DNA of 64,000 nucleotides, taken from Monoplex corrugatus. Taxonomy: Eukaryota; Mollusca; Gastropoda; Littorinimorpha; Ranellidae. How positions within the stretch are numbered: position 1 is the stretch's first letter; the number at the start of each line of letters is the position of its first letter. The stretch spans positions 31,485,004 to 31,549,003 of the forward strand of contig CM060308.1 in the NCBI GenBank assembly GCA_030674185.1, given 5' to 3'. Positions 35,801 through 57,535 of the stretch are shown here, piece after piece. Under the pieces are notes generated by a model. It had not been told where the DNA came from. It was given only the letters and a program-made list of their open reading frames with translations, and did no database searches. The position numbers and the translations under genes were made by a program.

Positions 35801-38800
35801 ATTTAAACATATAAACTATAGAATGAATAGTAAACAAAAAAACTAAAATGCAAGAAAAATTTTGAAAAATACTGGCCTTGCACAGTCTACTTTCAATGAA
35901 ATTTGTACAAATTCATAGATGATGCTCACTGCTAATTTCAATATCCTGAAGTCAAGTATCAAGTTCTCTTGTATTGTTCCTGACTGTGATGCAGTCTTGA
36001 GCAATCCATCAAACAAAACAGGCTCTTTTGCCATTTGTGATGTAGTACATTTATTTTGAACAGATAATGTGGTACACGTAAAGCCTTTCATTCTCAACTG
36101 CAATAGAGCCATGGTTCAAAGATTAACTGCTGATGCTGATCCTGTTAATAATATAACAGCTACAGGCAAATCTGAGCTCTGAATGATTTCCTGTATTTTC
36201 ATTGTTGTGCATGCCCCTCGTTTTTTTGCTGGGGACGCAAACAGTTTTGGGAATGAAAGGGTTAAGCAATGTGCAAATATAGACTTGATTCCCAACATGT
36301 TCCATATAAAAGTTCCCACTCCACCCGGAACAAATATGCTGCCATAGTACATTACCAATTTTTTTCTTTTTTCCTGTAGCAGTGTATTTTTGTTTACATA
36401 TGAAAGCAGACTTTTTCTGTATATATATGCTTTTGCTGTTACATCACCAGCATGGCAAAGCAGCTTACATAGTTTTCAATGGCACTTGCAGGAATCTAGC
36501 AGAGTTTTCTGACATGAGCACATAGTGCTCAAGCTTGGCATTTGGGGTCAACTCTCTTGCTGCAATGGGATCTTTAACTTGGGCTAAATGCATGCTGCAC
36601 ACAGGACCTGTTTATTATCTCATGCAAAAGACTAGCACTCTACCTCCACTTAAGTCTCGTGAAAGAGAAAAATGCCAGACTGACCAGGAATGGAACCTAA
36701 GTTTTTCACATTCCAGGTGAGTACTTCATACACTAGGTCACACATTCTACAACGGTTTGCCCCAAACTGAAACACTGTTTCTTCAACAAGCCAGCAAAAC
36801 TCCATGTGGGAGATAAAAAAAAAATTACTGCCCTCGCCAGCCAGCCACTTAAACTTTATTTAAGTAACTTAAGAACCCTTCTTTCATTTGAAATAAATAT
36901 GTTGCAATAAAATATAAATGTTCACCTGTCAAACTCTACAGTATAGATAACGATGAGGTATCTTTTGGACATCAGTGTTGTGGACCCAGATCGAGCAGCT
37001 GGAATATTTGACTTCACCTCTGACCCTCGATTCTTCTTTTGTCGAAGTGTTTCCAGATCAGAATATGTCAGGAGATCAAGACAAACACTTCTGCTATTCT
37101 GGATCAAAAACAAAAACAAAAACACATTCAGGTGATCATGATAGGCAAACATTTTCTTGAAATCTTTTACATGATTTGTTGTTATTACAAAGTACTATGA
37201 GTAATATGTTGAAAGGTTCCATTGAAAAAAGTATGTGCAATGATTACATGTACATTCAACGGCACACAGTAAACACATTTTTCAATTACTTACATTATAA
37301 CGCCTGCATGGAAACACTGAAGAGAAACACAAAGTAAACTCTTTTCAATTAATTAAACAGAACCAAGCAGTGTCAGTGAGGTTGACATGTACTATTTATC
37401 AACAGTCAATTTCATTCTTATTGAGTCTGAAAAGACATCAGATCTTAACTTTTTTGAGTATATAGTAAATTCAGCGACAGATGTTTGAGCATGTTTACCT
37501 CTTTTGTTTTGGTTAAAATTCATGCAACACTAGTGATGCATCAGTTTCAAATACATGACATTTTCACTGCTGTATCTGGTCATCTGACACTGGCATATAA
37601 CTAACCAACAAAGCAACTTTAGTAAAAAGGGCATGCTAAGGGCCGGCTGGAAAGAGTGAATAGACAGCATGAAGGTCATAAAATTAAGACTGCACAAAAA
37701 ATTGGATATAAAAAGAAATATGAAAAACAAATGAACAAAAAAATCAATTAACCATAACAGTAAATAACAAACAAACAAATAGATAAATAAACAAACAAAG
37801 AAATAAATAAAACAAAATGAATCGATGACTGATGAAGGGGAATTTTTTTTCTTTTTCTCATTTTTGTGTCATGTCTTCACTTAATCATAATGAGTACAGT
37901 ATCCTTCCAAGTTCTATCTCAAATAAAGCAAAAGAACATCAAACAGAATAAAACCAGAAAACACAATAAAAAAAAAAGAAACTGACCAATCAATCACTTC
38001 ATTTGATCAACGCACTAGATTTCATGCATAATTCCAAAAATCTGTGAGTTTGTAACATAAACAGTGGAGTCTGCCTACAATGAAATGCACAGATCTGTGT
38101 TCTTATAGCAGTAGTTTGTAGTAGCTACATGTAGTGAAAACCAATGACTTGTTAGGTACTTGTTGTTGAAGTTAAGATGTTGTTCACAAATTTCTATTTC
38201 ATATGTCAACATTGTGGCATATATATCAGTTAGTTTTTATGGCACAGTCTTTGAAGAATAAAAAAAAAAAACAAAAAAAAACACACACACACAACATGCA
38301 CACACCTGGCATACACATATCACTGCTGCTGTTACATCACCAGCATGGCAAAGCAGCTTACATAGTTTTCAATGGCACTTGCAGGAATCTAGCAGAGTTT
38401 TCTGACATGAGCACTTGTTCATTGTACATTTGTAGGGCAAGACCATACATAGTGCTCAAGCTTGGCATTTGGGGAAAACACCATGTTCAGACAAAGAGGA
38501 ATTCATTATGCACTACAGCAAATCTATTCTGTTTGTTAAAGACAGCATTTCACAAAAGGGAAAGAGATGGAAGTGGGCAGGAAAATAAAGGAGTATGTTT
38601 TGGGAGTAAATTCATTGTGGACAGGTTTGTTATGGGTGAAATGCACTGTACTCCAAGGCAACAGTATCAACAACAATAAAAATAAAAATTATATAATCAC
38701 GGCAACAATGTCAATACCAATAATAATGAAAAAATTCATATCTACCATGTATCTGATCTACACTGTGCAGTGTGCTCTCTACAGTTTGATTTAATACATA

Positions 38801-39444
38801 CCTGAGAAATAGCTGATTCAAGCATGCTGACAAAGACGTTGAATTGTTTAAAGTTGCCGGTCTTGTGAGTCAAGTCTTCAATATCTGATTGAAAAAAAAG
38901 TTATACATTCATGTTAAGCTATGGGAAGACAAGCAGAAGGGGGAAAAAAAAGGATTTTGTAATGATCAATGAATGGATTCAACAGGTAATTTCTGAAAAC
39001 TATTTACTTGTATCACTGAGTCATAGTAAAAACAAAATAGTATTTGTATTTGCACAAGATAGTTACATACCAAGTCACAGGACACACAAACAAATATCTG
39101 TACTTTGCGGAAGTTGTCAAGTGCTCAGCCCTAAAACAAACAGAATGACACTTGTACCAATACTGACATTATAACATAATATTGCACTAATCTACAGGAA
39201 TAACAAAATCTGTCCGTGCTTATTTTATGCATACATACATCATGTACATAATCATCAAGCCTGTGTAGGATCTACATTATCCACATATGACTGATATTGT
39301 GACAGTATAAAGCTTTTACGCTTTCACAAAATGGCGTTGCATACGTAACTGTCATTATAAGGCTCTGTGAGTAAACTGTCACAGTAAGCATGGAGGCAAG
39401 TGTATGTGTATGTGTGTGTATGTGTGTGTGTGTGTGTGTGCTGT

Positions 39445-39502
<58 letters not shown>

Positions 39503-39752
39503 TCGTGTCATTGTTGTGTGTGTGTGTCTGTGTTTGTGTGTGTGCATGCATGCATGTCTATAGAAATAATAATGATAAATAGTAGTAGTAGTATAAGTAG
39601 TAGTAATTACAATAATAATAACATCTGTAGATTATATACATCACACAATCCTCTGTTTTAGTATAACACAATGTTCTGTTTTAGTCTACATATAATGAAG
39701 GAAAGAAGTTGCAAGTACACTTCTTTAACATCTAATTTACATGCATGTCAAA

Positions 39753-39799
<47 letters not shown>

Positions 39800-40119
39800 G
39801 GGGAGGAGGGGGGGGAGAGAGAGAGTGCGCGTGTATCATCTGTCATATGTTTGTGTGTGCCTTTTTTCAGCAACAATTGCAATCTGTCATCACATGTGCA
39901 TAATATGACCATTGCTTATTTCTGTGCTATTGTTTTTAACATATTCCACCCACATGATGCATCAAATGTTGCCCTCCACTGATCTGCCGTTAATCTGTCT
40001 TCAACCTCCACCATCAATGAGTTGCTTCCCTTGCTCTCCATCGTCACGTAAAAATCGGATCCACGAAACTTGTACGGAGCACTTGCAGTTTGATCCGAAG
40101 TCTCCATTGTGGCACTCAT
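20359..40119 (-). CDS. CCDC61: CCDC61/VFL3 basal-body protein, 15 coding exons, 595 aa
   Basis: Exons in transcript order: 40119-39954, 38884-38802, 37098-36926, 35655-35550, 34669-34623, 33827-33611, 31077-30666, 30235-30157, 29585-29500, 27217-27185, 25759-25696, 25079-25037, 23400-23361, 22031-21891, 20456-20359 (stop). All junctions are GT/AG and phases agree, totalling 1788 nt. Residues 1-147 form the SAS-6/XRCC4-like head: VEDRLTADQWRATFDAS, IEDLTHKTGNFKQFNVF, LDLLTYSDLETLR, KRYLIVIYTVEFDR and IHYPLPLPYVGKPDP all match the human protein block by block. About 150-300 is coiled coil ending in NELALYKRGR; 300-400 is Ser/Arg-rich; RFNPTDYIREQDRRR (exon 8) and the C-terminal EIDERLNRLQQLMKA are conserved. 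Human CCDC61 is about 512 aa. CCDC61 is a centrosome/basal-body protein; Chlamydomonas VFL3 controls flagellar number. Exons 9-14 are Ser-rich and less conserved; exon 14 has a weak polypyrimidine tract. An X-box lies 376 bp upstream of the ATG. Confidence 0.93.
20640..21040 (+). repeat. interspersed repeat family R2, copy 1 (CCDC61 intron 14)
   Basis: Collinear with 59450-59800: shared blocks GTGTTG..CTCACACC-like, CATTCCAGCTC, TTCATTCAG-like, GGTCACCCACCAGA, TCATGGAG and CAGCCCCC/ACCACTG. Contains an 18-C run at 20989-21006. No coding potential seen; class unknown. Confidence 0.65.
21100..25700. other. CCDC61 introns 11-14, no further element recognised
   Basis: Between the small exons the sequence is AT-rich. 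Noted only: a (GA)n-rich tract at 24290-24412, a (CA)n/(CT)n stretch at 25305-25395, and short ATTAGCACATAGGCAATATAG-type triplication at 21370-21430. Confidence 0.6.
26051..26747 (-). mobile_element. piggyBac deletion derivative, 697 bp (CCDC61 intron 10)
   Basis: Perfect TTAA at both flanks (26047-26050 and 26748-26751). The left terminus CCCTACCAGACC is exactly complementary to the right terminus GGTCTGGTAGGG. Next to the right end are two copies of TTCCCGCnATAGCGGGAA plus CTCGGT at 26673-26696 and 26715-26738, each a palindrome, likely transposase-binding subterminal repeats. Inside is the N-terminus of a piggyBac transposase on the minus strand but no catalytic domain, so the element is non-autonomous. 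Confidence 0.9.
26242..26523 (-). pseudogene. N-terminal remnant of piggyBac transposase
   Basis: Minus-strand frame from ATG at 26523: starts MKRASDGPSTSIGKRARPTR, followed by an Asp/Glu/Ser-rich acidic stretch (DSDEGEFDQEY..DSSDDDYVDEALSESDDSD). A basic start then an acidic N-terminal region is typical of piggyBac-family transposases before the DDBD and DDD catalytic parts. Only about 93 codons remain and the catalytic region is absent. Assignment relies mainly on the flanking piggyBac termini. Confidence 0.7.
26770..26886. repeat. (CA)n microsatellite
   Basis: CA repeats with ACAACAC and ACCACAC interruptions, about 20 bp beyond the piggyBac right end. Confidence 0.97.
26931..27022. repeat. 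approximately 49-bp tandem duplication
   Basis: ATGAATAAGAGCAC..TGCATAAATAACCTTCATTA followed by TTTCCCCA occurs twice in tandem with one small difference. Confidence 0.9.
27565..29405. repeat. 44-bp minisatellite, about 41 units (CCDC61 intron 9)
   Basis: Unit: GGTTGGTTGTTTTACAAAAG, CTGTTTACACAAAACAAGTT, ACAT (44 bp). Units differ mainly at two sites: GTTGCAT versus GTTACAT, and GGTTGG versus GGTTAG. The GCAT/TTAG variants cluster in the left third and ACAT/TTGG in the right two thirds. A few single-base indels occur (28220, 28270, 28565, 28808, 29085, 29268, 29375). High similarity indicates recent expansion. The many overlapping repeat-peptide ORFs are artefacts of the array. It ends about 95 bp before exon 9. 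Confidence 0.97.
31340..32870 (+). mobile_element. decayed LINE: endonuclease domain and start of RT region (CCDC61 intron 6)
   Basis: Plus-strand translation with stops and frameshifts shows, in order, NISILGLGKMRWKEAG (31369), GYWAISDCILLDRL (31505), VTIIMGDFNAN (31673, the catalytic GDFN of apurinic-type endonucleases), IIGNTWFEQL (31776) and STRNQIDYILTNK (31840). Further on, APKPHNTTNFYKFF-like text at 32725 corresponds to the RT entry 'KAPGPDNI' motif. The endonuclease style resembles that found in RTE-type LINEs. Dead copy, antisense to CCDC61. Confidence 0.75.
31967..32110. repeat. 36-bp tandem repeat, four units
   Basis: ACTGAAGAGAAGAAAATGAA + TCAGAAATAAACTTAA (36 bp) repeated four times inside the decayed LINE; the last unit has GAGCAG instead of GAGAAG. 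Confidence 0.92.
32885..33605. repeat. approximately 72-bp AT-rich minisatellite, about 10 units, abutting a splice donor
   Basis: Each unit has GGAGATATAAAAAAAAAA, an A-rich stretch with CAGAAAAGAAAGAAAAAC, then AAAATTCCAGGAGATATTCA and AATTAAA. One interrupted unit carries (TA)n at 32960-33000. The array runs to within a few bases of the CCDC61 exon 6 donor (33610/33611), so on the transcript the intron begins almost directly with repeat sequence. The minus-strand FNLNISWNFCFVFLSF-type peptide is an artefact. Confidence 0.92.
34018..34380. repeat. short duplications and (TCTG)n tract in CCDC61 intron 5
   Basis: AAATTA.CAAAACTATTCAATG is duplicated at 34035-34082, and a TCTG-rich tetranucleotide stretch spans 34250-34345. 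Confidence 0.8.
36431..36760 (+). repeat. interspersed repeat family R3, copy 1, fused to a second repeat (CCDC61 intron 3)
   Basis: 36431-36554 is nearly identical to 38326-38475 (shared CACCAGCATGGCAAAGCAGC, TTTTCAATGGCACTTGCAGG, TGCTCAAGCTTGGCATTTGG) but lacks a 34-bp segment present there. From about 36555 the text changes to a different repeat with GGGATCTTTAAC, CACAGGACCTG and CTCATGCAAAAGAC, a pattern common in aquatic-invertebrate repeats. Confidence 0.8.
38200..38680 (+). repeat. interspersed repeat family R3, copy 2 (CCDC61 intron 2)
   Basis: Collinear with copy 1 in its middle and with 55095-55505 over most of its length: TATCAGTTAGTTTTTATGGC, a (CA)n stretch, AGGAATTCATTATGC, and GGAAAATAAA.GAGT. 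Class unknown. Confidence 0.8.
39400..39830. repeat. (GT)n, (TAG)n and (GA)n microsatellites (CCDC61 intron 1)
   Basis: GT repeat at 39405-39545 with CTGTGG and CTCGTGTC interruptions, TAG/TAA-rich trinucleotides at 39580-39625, and (GT)n-(GA)n-G-rich tract at 39755-39825. Confidence 0.93.
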
Positions 40120-40660
40120 TTCAATGCGCTAACAGATGTCCAATTCACAACGTAGTAATTCCGTAAACAATACAGCACAAGACGATTCTCGAAATGCGTG
40201 TTACAAGGACGGGTCTCAACTTGAAACAAGCAGACGGCAATGGCTGATCATTCACAAACCATCGTCTGCGATCACTTCAAGCAAATTTGACCGACATCAC
40301 ACTGTCAACAGCCCTTCCGTATTAATGTTGAAGTTGCCAAACGAATATTAAATGTCTAAGTCGTTGCACTGTGAACAAAATGCATCACGAGAGAAACTGC
40401 CTTGGTTTGAAGTCACCGCTGTCGGCCATTTTGAGCATGAGCAAAAGGTCAGTTCCGGTGTCAACAATACAGCACGTGTTTGGGCTTGTTTGTAGTTGCT
40501 GGTGGCAACACACACGACTTGAGGCAGAAGGCCATTGCGAACTTTTCATTTGTTTTAGTACGTTTCATTCATACAAAATATTTCTTATTTACTAGTATTA
40601 CAGACATCAAATTTGAGTAAAAGGAATTGTATTGCATATTGCTGTAGAAAAGGTCTGCCA
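40120..40660 (-). promoter_or_regulatory. CCDC61 upstream/promoter region
   Basis: Less AT-rich than the surroundings and free of recognised repeats, directly upstream of the CCDC61 ATG. It holds the X-box at 40495-40509. No TATA box is obvious. The transcription start is unknown; the extent is inference. Confidence 0.4.
40495..40509. promoter_or_regulatory. X-box (RFX-type) candidate upstream of CCDC61
   Basis: GTTGCTGGTGGCAAC: two inverted half-sites GTTGC/GCAAC. Against the RFX consensus GTNRCC-N(0-3)-RGYAAC it has one mismatch in the first half and a perfect second half with a 3-base spacer. It lies 376 bp upstream of the start codon of a basal-body gene, a normal place for an X-box. Confidence 0.6.
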
Positions 40661-40670
40661 TATGAGAAAG

Positions 40671-40705
40671 GTGTGCGTGCGTGCGTGCGTGCGTGCGTGC
40701 GTCAC

Positions 40706-40755
<50 letters not shown>
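40671..40755. repeat. (TGCG)n-(TG)n microsatellite
   Basis: About eight TGCG tetranucleotides followed by about 24 TG units. Confidence 0.95.
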
Positions 40756-40760
<5 letters not shown>

Positions 40761-41084
40761 AACTTTGAGAGGCCGGTGGTTGAGATATGTCATCCATTAG
40801 CACCATTTAATTTTCATGGTTTACATAAATATTGATCAAATGCTGTTTATTTACTGACTCAAATATGATTTAATTTTGCTTGTTTTTGTCTTCTGCCTTG
40901 TCTAGTTATTTGCAACAGTCAGATTCAATCTTATCGCCTTTTTATCATTGCATTATTATGAACACTCTGTTTCATGATGGCGGTAGAAGTTGACATGCAT
41001 TTTTGTCTCTTTACTTTTGGAAAGTGCTTGGGGTTCTTGTAAGATGATGCAATGTGCAAGTAGTCATTATTGTCCTCATTTTTT

Positions 41085-41421
41085 GTTGTTTTTGTTATCA
41101 TCATCATCATCAACACCATCATCATCATCTTTTTTAAAATTATTGTTACTGTTGTTATCATTATTATCATCATCACCATCATCATCATCATTATCATCAT
41201 TACTATCATTATTGTTGTTGTTGTTGTTCTTCTTCTTTTTCTTCTTGTCAGCATCATCATCATTGTTCTTCTTGTTGTTATCATTGTTATCATTATTATT
41301 ATTATTTGTTATTGTTGTTGTTGTTCTTCTTCTTCTTCCACTCTTTCTTCTTGTTGCTAGTGTTGTCATTATTATCATCATCATCATCAGTAGTAGTAGT
41401 AGTAGTAGTATTCTTATTATT

Positions 41422-41453
<32 letters not shown>

Positions 41454-41540
41454 ATCATCACCATTATCATCATCATCGTCGTCGTCGTTGTCATCATTGT
41501 TGTTGCTGTTATTATGATTATTATTATTATTTGTTGCTGA
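41085..41540. repeat. mixed trinucleotide repeat zone
   Basis: About 450 bp made almost only of interleaved ATC, ATT, TTG, TTC, AGT and CGT triplet runs. It yields long poly-Asn/Asp or poly-Ser/Leu ORFs on both strands, which are artefacts. Confidence 0.95.
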
Positions 41541-41544
41541 CTGA

Positions 41545-41624
41545 CTGGCATACTTTTCAGCCTTGTAGAAATGGGCTTCCCCCATTCTGCTAGCATACAG
41601 CAGTTTGAGTTTGATCGGAATCAT
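41545..41624 (-). mobile_element. relic of R2-like endonuclease domain
   Basis: Minus-strand reading gives YASRMGEAHFYKAEKYAS, which aligns with YESRMEEAHIYKTEKYAG of the element at 53545-54816 in order and spacing. Only about 25 codons survive and the trinucleotide zone replaces the rest. It shows the family has more than one copy here. Confidence 0.65.
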
Positions 41625-42690
41625 TTATTCTGATGAATGGGAAAGGAGTAGACCTATACCATCCAGTCTCAAAATTTCACCAGCTTGTTGCTTTTCTGTT
41701 CAGGTTGACGTCTTGTGCCATGATCAGTTTGGATCTCTGAAATGCTGTCTTGAGAAAACTAAAAATGTTAACAAGAAACATCCAAGGGTCCTGGATGGGA
41801 CCCAGAGCAACAATACCTCTCCGCTGACCAGACAGTCAACTTCCAGTTCTAGACGCCTCACGATAGCCATTTCGTCAAGCAAAGGGCGATTATGTGCTGC
41901 ATAACCATTCGGACCCACTTATCAGGTACCTTGCTCACAAGAAGAATGGCAAGGTGGGCAGATAACAAACCCTGGGACATAGCCACACAACACGCACCAG
42001 CCAGGTCAAGCCCAGCTACTAGACCATGAGAAAATCAGGTGTTCGTACAATTGCAAAAGCGGCCAGACATAATGCTCCATACACAGCCCATTTTGCTTTT
42101 CGGCTAGATCTGACATGCCCCCAAAGGGATCTCAAATTTGTCGTCTTTCCGAGCTGTTATGTGCCCCTTGTCTTGGTGTGTGCATGTTATTCAGGGTCAA
42201 ACAAAAACAACCATAAAAGCAAGCAAACAAACAAAAACCAAACGCAAACAGAGGTTGGTGATCGTATGGCTTGACTACATCTTATTATAGATTTACATGT
42301 GTTTATAAAGATATGTACAGTTATTGTTTAAGATTCCAGACGAGAAGTTTATTTTCCGCAGCCATATTGAGGGGGGGAAACTGTCCAAAATATTTTTTGT
42401 ATCATTTTGTATGTGTACACGCTTTCTCCCAAGTCAGTGGTGTGTATATGCATGTGATTGTGTATGGATGTGTGTGTGTGCATGCACATGTATGTGCAGG
42501 TTCTTCAGCTTTCGAGATATTTTATCTCAATTGCATACAAGTATGATGTTCTGGTTGTTGTTGTTGTTGTTGTTGTTGTTTTGTTGTCGTTTTGGGTGGT
42601 TTGATGATAGTGGTGGGTTCCACACTGTACAGGCATAATATTTACTGCACAGTCTGCATATTCTGTCCTTGGTGGGCAGTGAAAGTAAGA
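41625..42690. other. intergenic, possible old repeat, unassigned
   Basis: Contains an open stretch around 41700-41900 rich in Ser/Thr/Arg on the plus strand that reads somewhat like degraded retroelement coding text, but I recognise no motif. GT-rich and (GTT)n stretches lie at 42440-42590. No gene supported. Confidence 0.4.
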
Positions 42691-42795
42691 TACAATACAA
42701 TACAATACAATATTTCATTTATATAGCGCAAAATCTTGATAAAATCAAACCCAAGCGCTAAAACAGACACACACGCACGCACGCACACACACGCA

Positions 42796-42845
<50 letters not shown>
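42691..42845 (-). mobile_element. retroelement 3'-end-like segment with (ATACA)n tail and (CA)n
   Basis: (ATACA)n followed by TTTCATTTATATAGCGCAAA and AAGCGCTAAAAC, the same tail architecture as 13868-13950, then about 75 bp of CA repeat. Confidence 0.5.
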
Positions 42846-43249
42846 GCTATAAATGGGGAGAAAGAATAAAAGCAACTTATTGATTGGTATTATTGCATAT
42901 TTCTGTGCCAGTTTTGTTTTCGTTTTGTTTTTTGTTTGTTCATTTGTTCACTCGTTCGGTCAGTCATTTGTTTGTTTGTTTGATTACATATCAAAACATA
43001 ACTTTCTATCAAATATTGCTATTAACAACCTCTTTGTTGATGTGTGAGTACTTCATATGCGCAAAGTGCAAAATTTTTACTTGGGACTTCAGTTTACCAT
43101 CTCGTCCGTAGGACTTGCACACACATACCAACGGTCAAGGTATAGTGGTAGGGGACTAAATTAGTTTTAGTTCAGTCATGATATGAACCTCAGACATCTG
43201 GCTCATTTTAATTGTCAGGAGGGTGGTTAAGTCACTGAGCCAACACTCT

Positions 43250-43465
43250 ACCGTATGTATGTATGTAGTATGTATGTAGTATGTATGGAATGTAGGTATG
43301 GTATGGTATGGTATGGTATGGTATGGTATGGTATGTGGTATGGTATGGTATGGTATGGTATGGTATGGTATGGTATGGTATGGTAGTATGGTATGGTATG
43401 GTATGCAAGCAAGCAAGCATGCATGCATGTATGTATGTATGTATGTATGTATGTATGTATGTATG
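43250..43465. repeat. (GGTAT)n pentanucleotide and (GTAT)n tetranucleotide array
   Basis: GTATGTATGTA runs, about 22 GGTAT pentamers with two phase slips (43335 and 43386), a GCAA/GCAT bridge and then about ten GTAT tetramers. Confidence 0.97.
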
Positions 43466-43499
43466 AAGAAGTTCTGAAGAAGTGTGGCTTGTGGTATAC

Positions 43500-43960
43500 A
43501 GAATTTCTGCTCATCAAATGCCAGCTTCATTGGACAGTACACATTGTCTGTATGGAAGGCATCAGCATCCCAAAGATGTATAGAGAGCTGAAGCAAAGAT
43601 ATGTTTCCATCATTCTGGCAGATTTGGGTGGAGCACATATGGAATTGTCTGAGTGCGATGAATCCCTCTTGAATAAATTCCAAACTCCAAACATAAGCGA
43701 TGCAAGGCCAGCCTCATGAGTTGTGGCGTCAACATCACCCACCTAGGAAGATATTGCCCACAACAAGTAATATCAGCGCACATTCTCATTTGAACAGAAG
43801 AAAAGCTGGCAAAAGCATAACCCATGGCTGCAAGACTCCTTTTGTGTAAGAACATGCGCCTTCAGGATCAGTCTTGTATTCCGCATGAAGACCCATACCA
43901 GGCAATAAAGATTCAGTATGCTTATTCATCCATCAGATTGATGGGAGACTCCATCATCCA
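43500..43960 (+). repeat. unassigned repeat sharing a block with 57478-57530
   Basis: TGGAGCACATATGGAATTGT and GTGCGATGAATCCCT.TTGA.TAAA at 43628-43680 recur at 57483-57527. The rest shows no recognised coding content. Confidence 0.5.
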
Positions 43961-44029
43961 TTTTGTTACACATGTTTGTCATTTTGTGTAGTTCTCTTTT
44001 CACACACTTTTGTTTATATTGCAACACTA

Positions 44030-44038
44030 CACACACAC

Positions 44039-44112
<74 letters not shown>

Positions 44113-44126
44113 AAACACACACACAC

Positions 44127-44177
<51 letters not shown>

Positions 44178-44180
44178 ACA
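44030..44180. repeat. (CA)n microsatellite with AAC/AAAC breaks
   Basis: About 150 bp CA repeat with four phase interruptions. Confidence 0.97.
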
Positions 44181-44226
44181 TTCACTCAATCAAAAGTAAA
44201 TCAAAGAATACAGAAAATTGATTTTG

Positions 44227-44232
44227 TTTATT
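44227..44232 (-). terminator. candidate poly(A) signal of DNAL1
   Basis: AATAAA on the minus strand, about 900 bp past the DNAL1 stop codon and the first canonical signal I see. Low confidence without transcripts. Confidence 0.25.
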
Positions 44233-45131
44233 TTTACTTAATAAATGCATCAATTTAAAAAAGATTGTCATGCAGGCAATGTCAGTTTATGTTACATGAC
44301 CATCTTGTCTTTCATGGGTAGAGAAAATTGCTAGCAGAAAAAGCAAAGCAAAAAAATAAAAAATTATTACAGTAAAAAGTCTTCAGTTCTTGCATGATTG
44401 AAAGTATGAAATGCAAATTGAAAACTTTTGAATTAAAGAAGAGCTTGATCAACTTGTTCTACAAAACAACTGACAATTTAGTTCATTTTTGCTTCAAATA
44501 TCCAATACTTTAATTGGTATTTATCACTTCAACAAGGCAATATTTGACATGACTGCTTTCACATAATTAATTTTCAATAGCAAGAGCAGAAAATAAAAAG
44601 AAACAGATTCATATGATTAATCTTCAATGACGCTAAACAAAAATGTTTAAAAGCTAAGAAATACGGGAGAAGGGAGAGGTCACTGGAACAGAGAGTGAAA
44701 GACAGATAAACAGACAGAGATTGGCACACACAAAAGGGGCAGCAGATAATTGAGTGACTAAATATGACTCCAAACATGTAAAAACCCTGTCTGAAACAGC
44801 AATCACCGAGAAGAGAAAACTGATCAAGTACACTGAACTTCAAAGTTCATATAAATGCCAATATCAAATGTAAACATGATAAAAATCCATTATTCATTGA
44901 TGACAGACATTCCCTGTATGATCCAACATTACTAAACATAAAGAAAACAGAACAATCAGTATAGAAAAAATCATCTGAGTATCTGTGATTTATAGATTTC
45001 ATAGATTTCCATTCAGCAACACACTGACTGTTCCATAAACACATGGGCGTTGATGCAGAAGTATATGCAAGAAACAAATTCCACAGAGCAGTTTTTTTGA
45101 GTTCCAACACATTTACAAAACGGATCACATT

Positions 45132-56723
<11,592 letters not shown>

Positions 56724-56739
56724 CTTGCTGTGCTGGTTA

Positions 56740-56752
56740 GTAACTAAGCAAC
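56740..56752. promoter_or_regulatory. X-box (RFX-type) candidate upstream of DNAL1
   Basis: GTAACTAAGCAAC: half-site GTAACT (one mismatch to GTNRCC), 1-base spacer, and a perfect RGYAAC half-site AGCAAC. It lies 17 bp upstream of the ATG at 56723, so it is either core promoter or 5' UTR. RFX factors control outer-dynein-arm genes in animals. Confidence 0.5.
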
Positions 56753-57072
56753 AACGCACTTGACCAACTTGACCAGTGAAGGGACACAACTCTGCAACTG
56801 ATAACATCGTTCAGGAACCGTAACTACAGTCCGATCATGAGCAAAAGAGAATCAACAGGTTTCAACGAGTATGTCGTCGGCATGAATATGCTACAAATAC
56901 CTTTCACGCGTTGGTGGATGAGATAAGAACACAGCAGCATTTATAAGTTTGTTTATATAAAATGTTTGTTTCTTCAGTTTCTGTTGCCTTGGTAGTGCCA
57001 TGGATTCAAGGTCATCTGACGTGCTGAGTCCAATTCCATTCAGCAACCCATCATCCCATGTCTATGCTGCAG

Positions 57073-57535
57073 GCCTCAATAGTTCAGTTGGTTGAACGTC
57101 GGATTCAGATGTTAATGATTGTTTGTTCAATCCCGGGGTGCACTTCATTAAAACTGGCCTTCTCACTGTCCTATCTTCACAAACATCATCGTTGTTCTGG
57201 TGTGTCAGTATAGGATTAGATAAGCCCTCCCCTTCCCCCTTCCGCCACTTCCCTGGGATGGTTATCCCGTTGGCCACATCACCTGATGTGGGTGCAGACG
57301 TAAAAACTGAACCAAATCAATCGGTCAAACCATGTTTATGCTTCAGTCATGCTGGTGGTGTAAGCTTAGTCTTTTGTACATTCCCTTCTTCTGTACGTTT
57401 GCTTCTCCCCATCCTCCCCAATTTTAGACCTATCCAGCTCAATCGGTTTTGCACAGGCACAGGAAGCTGGCAGATTACAGAGGAGCACAAATGGAATTAT
57501 TGGTGTGCGATGAATCCCTTTTGAGTAAACATCAC
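57073..57535 (+). mobile_element. tRNA-derived SINE
   Basis: Head with box A TAGTTCAGTTGG (57080-57091) and box B TGTTCAATCCC (57124-57134) at tRNA spacing. A tRNA-unrelated body follows, ending in a block shared with 43628-43680 (GGAGCACA.ATGGAATT, GTGCGATGAATCCCTTTTGA). The right boundary is approximate. Confidence 0.7.

Noticed and set aside
40931..41624. Poly-Asn/Asp and poly-Ser/Leu proteins
   Set aside because: Trinucleotide repeat zone; only the last 25 codons on the minus strand (RLE relic) carry real similarity.
41605..41904. Plus-strand 99-aa Ser/Arg-rich ORF
   Set aside because: Reads vaguely like retroelement text but no motif can be named; left as unassigned.
57073..57140. Functional tRNA gene
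   Set aside because: Acceptor arms do not pair and a SINE body follows.
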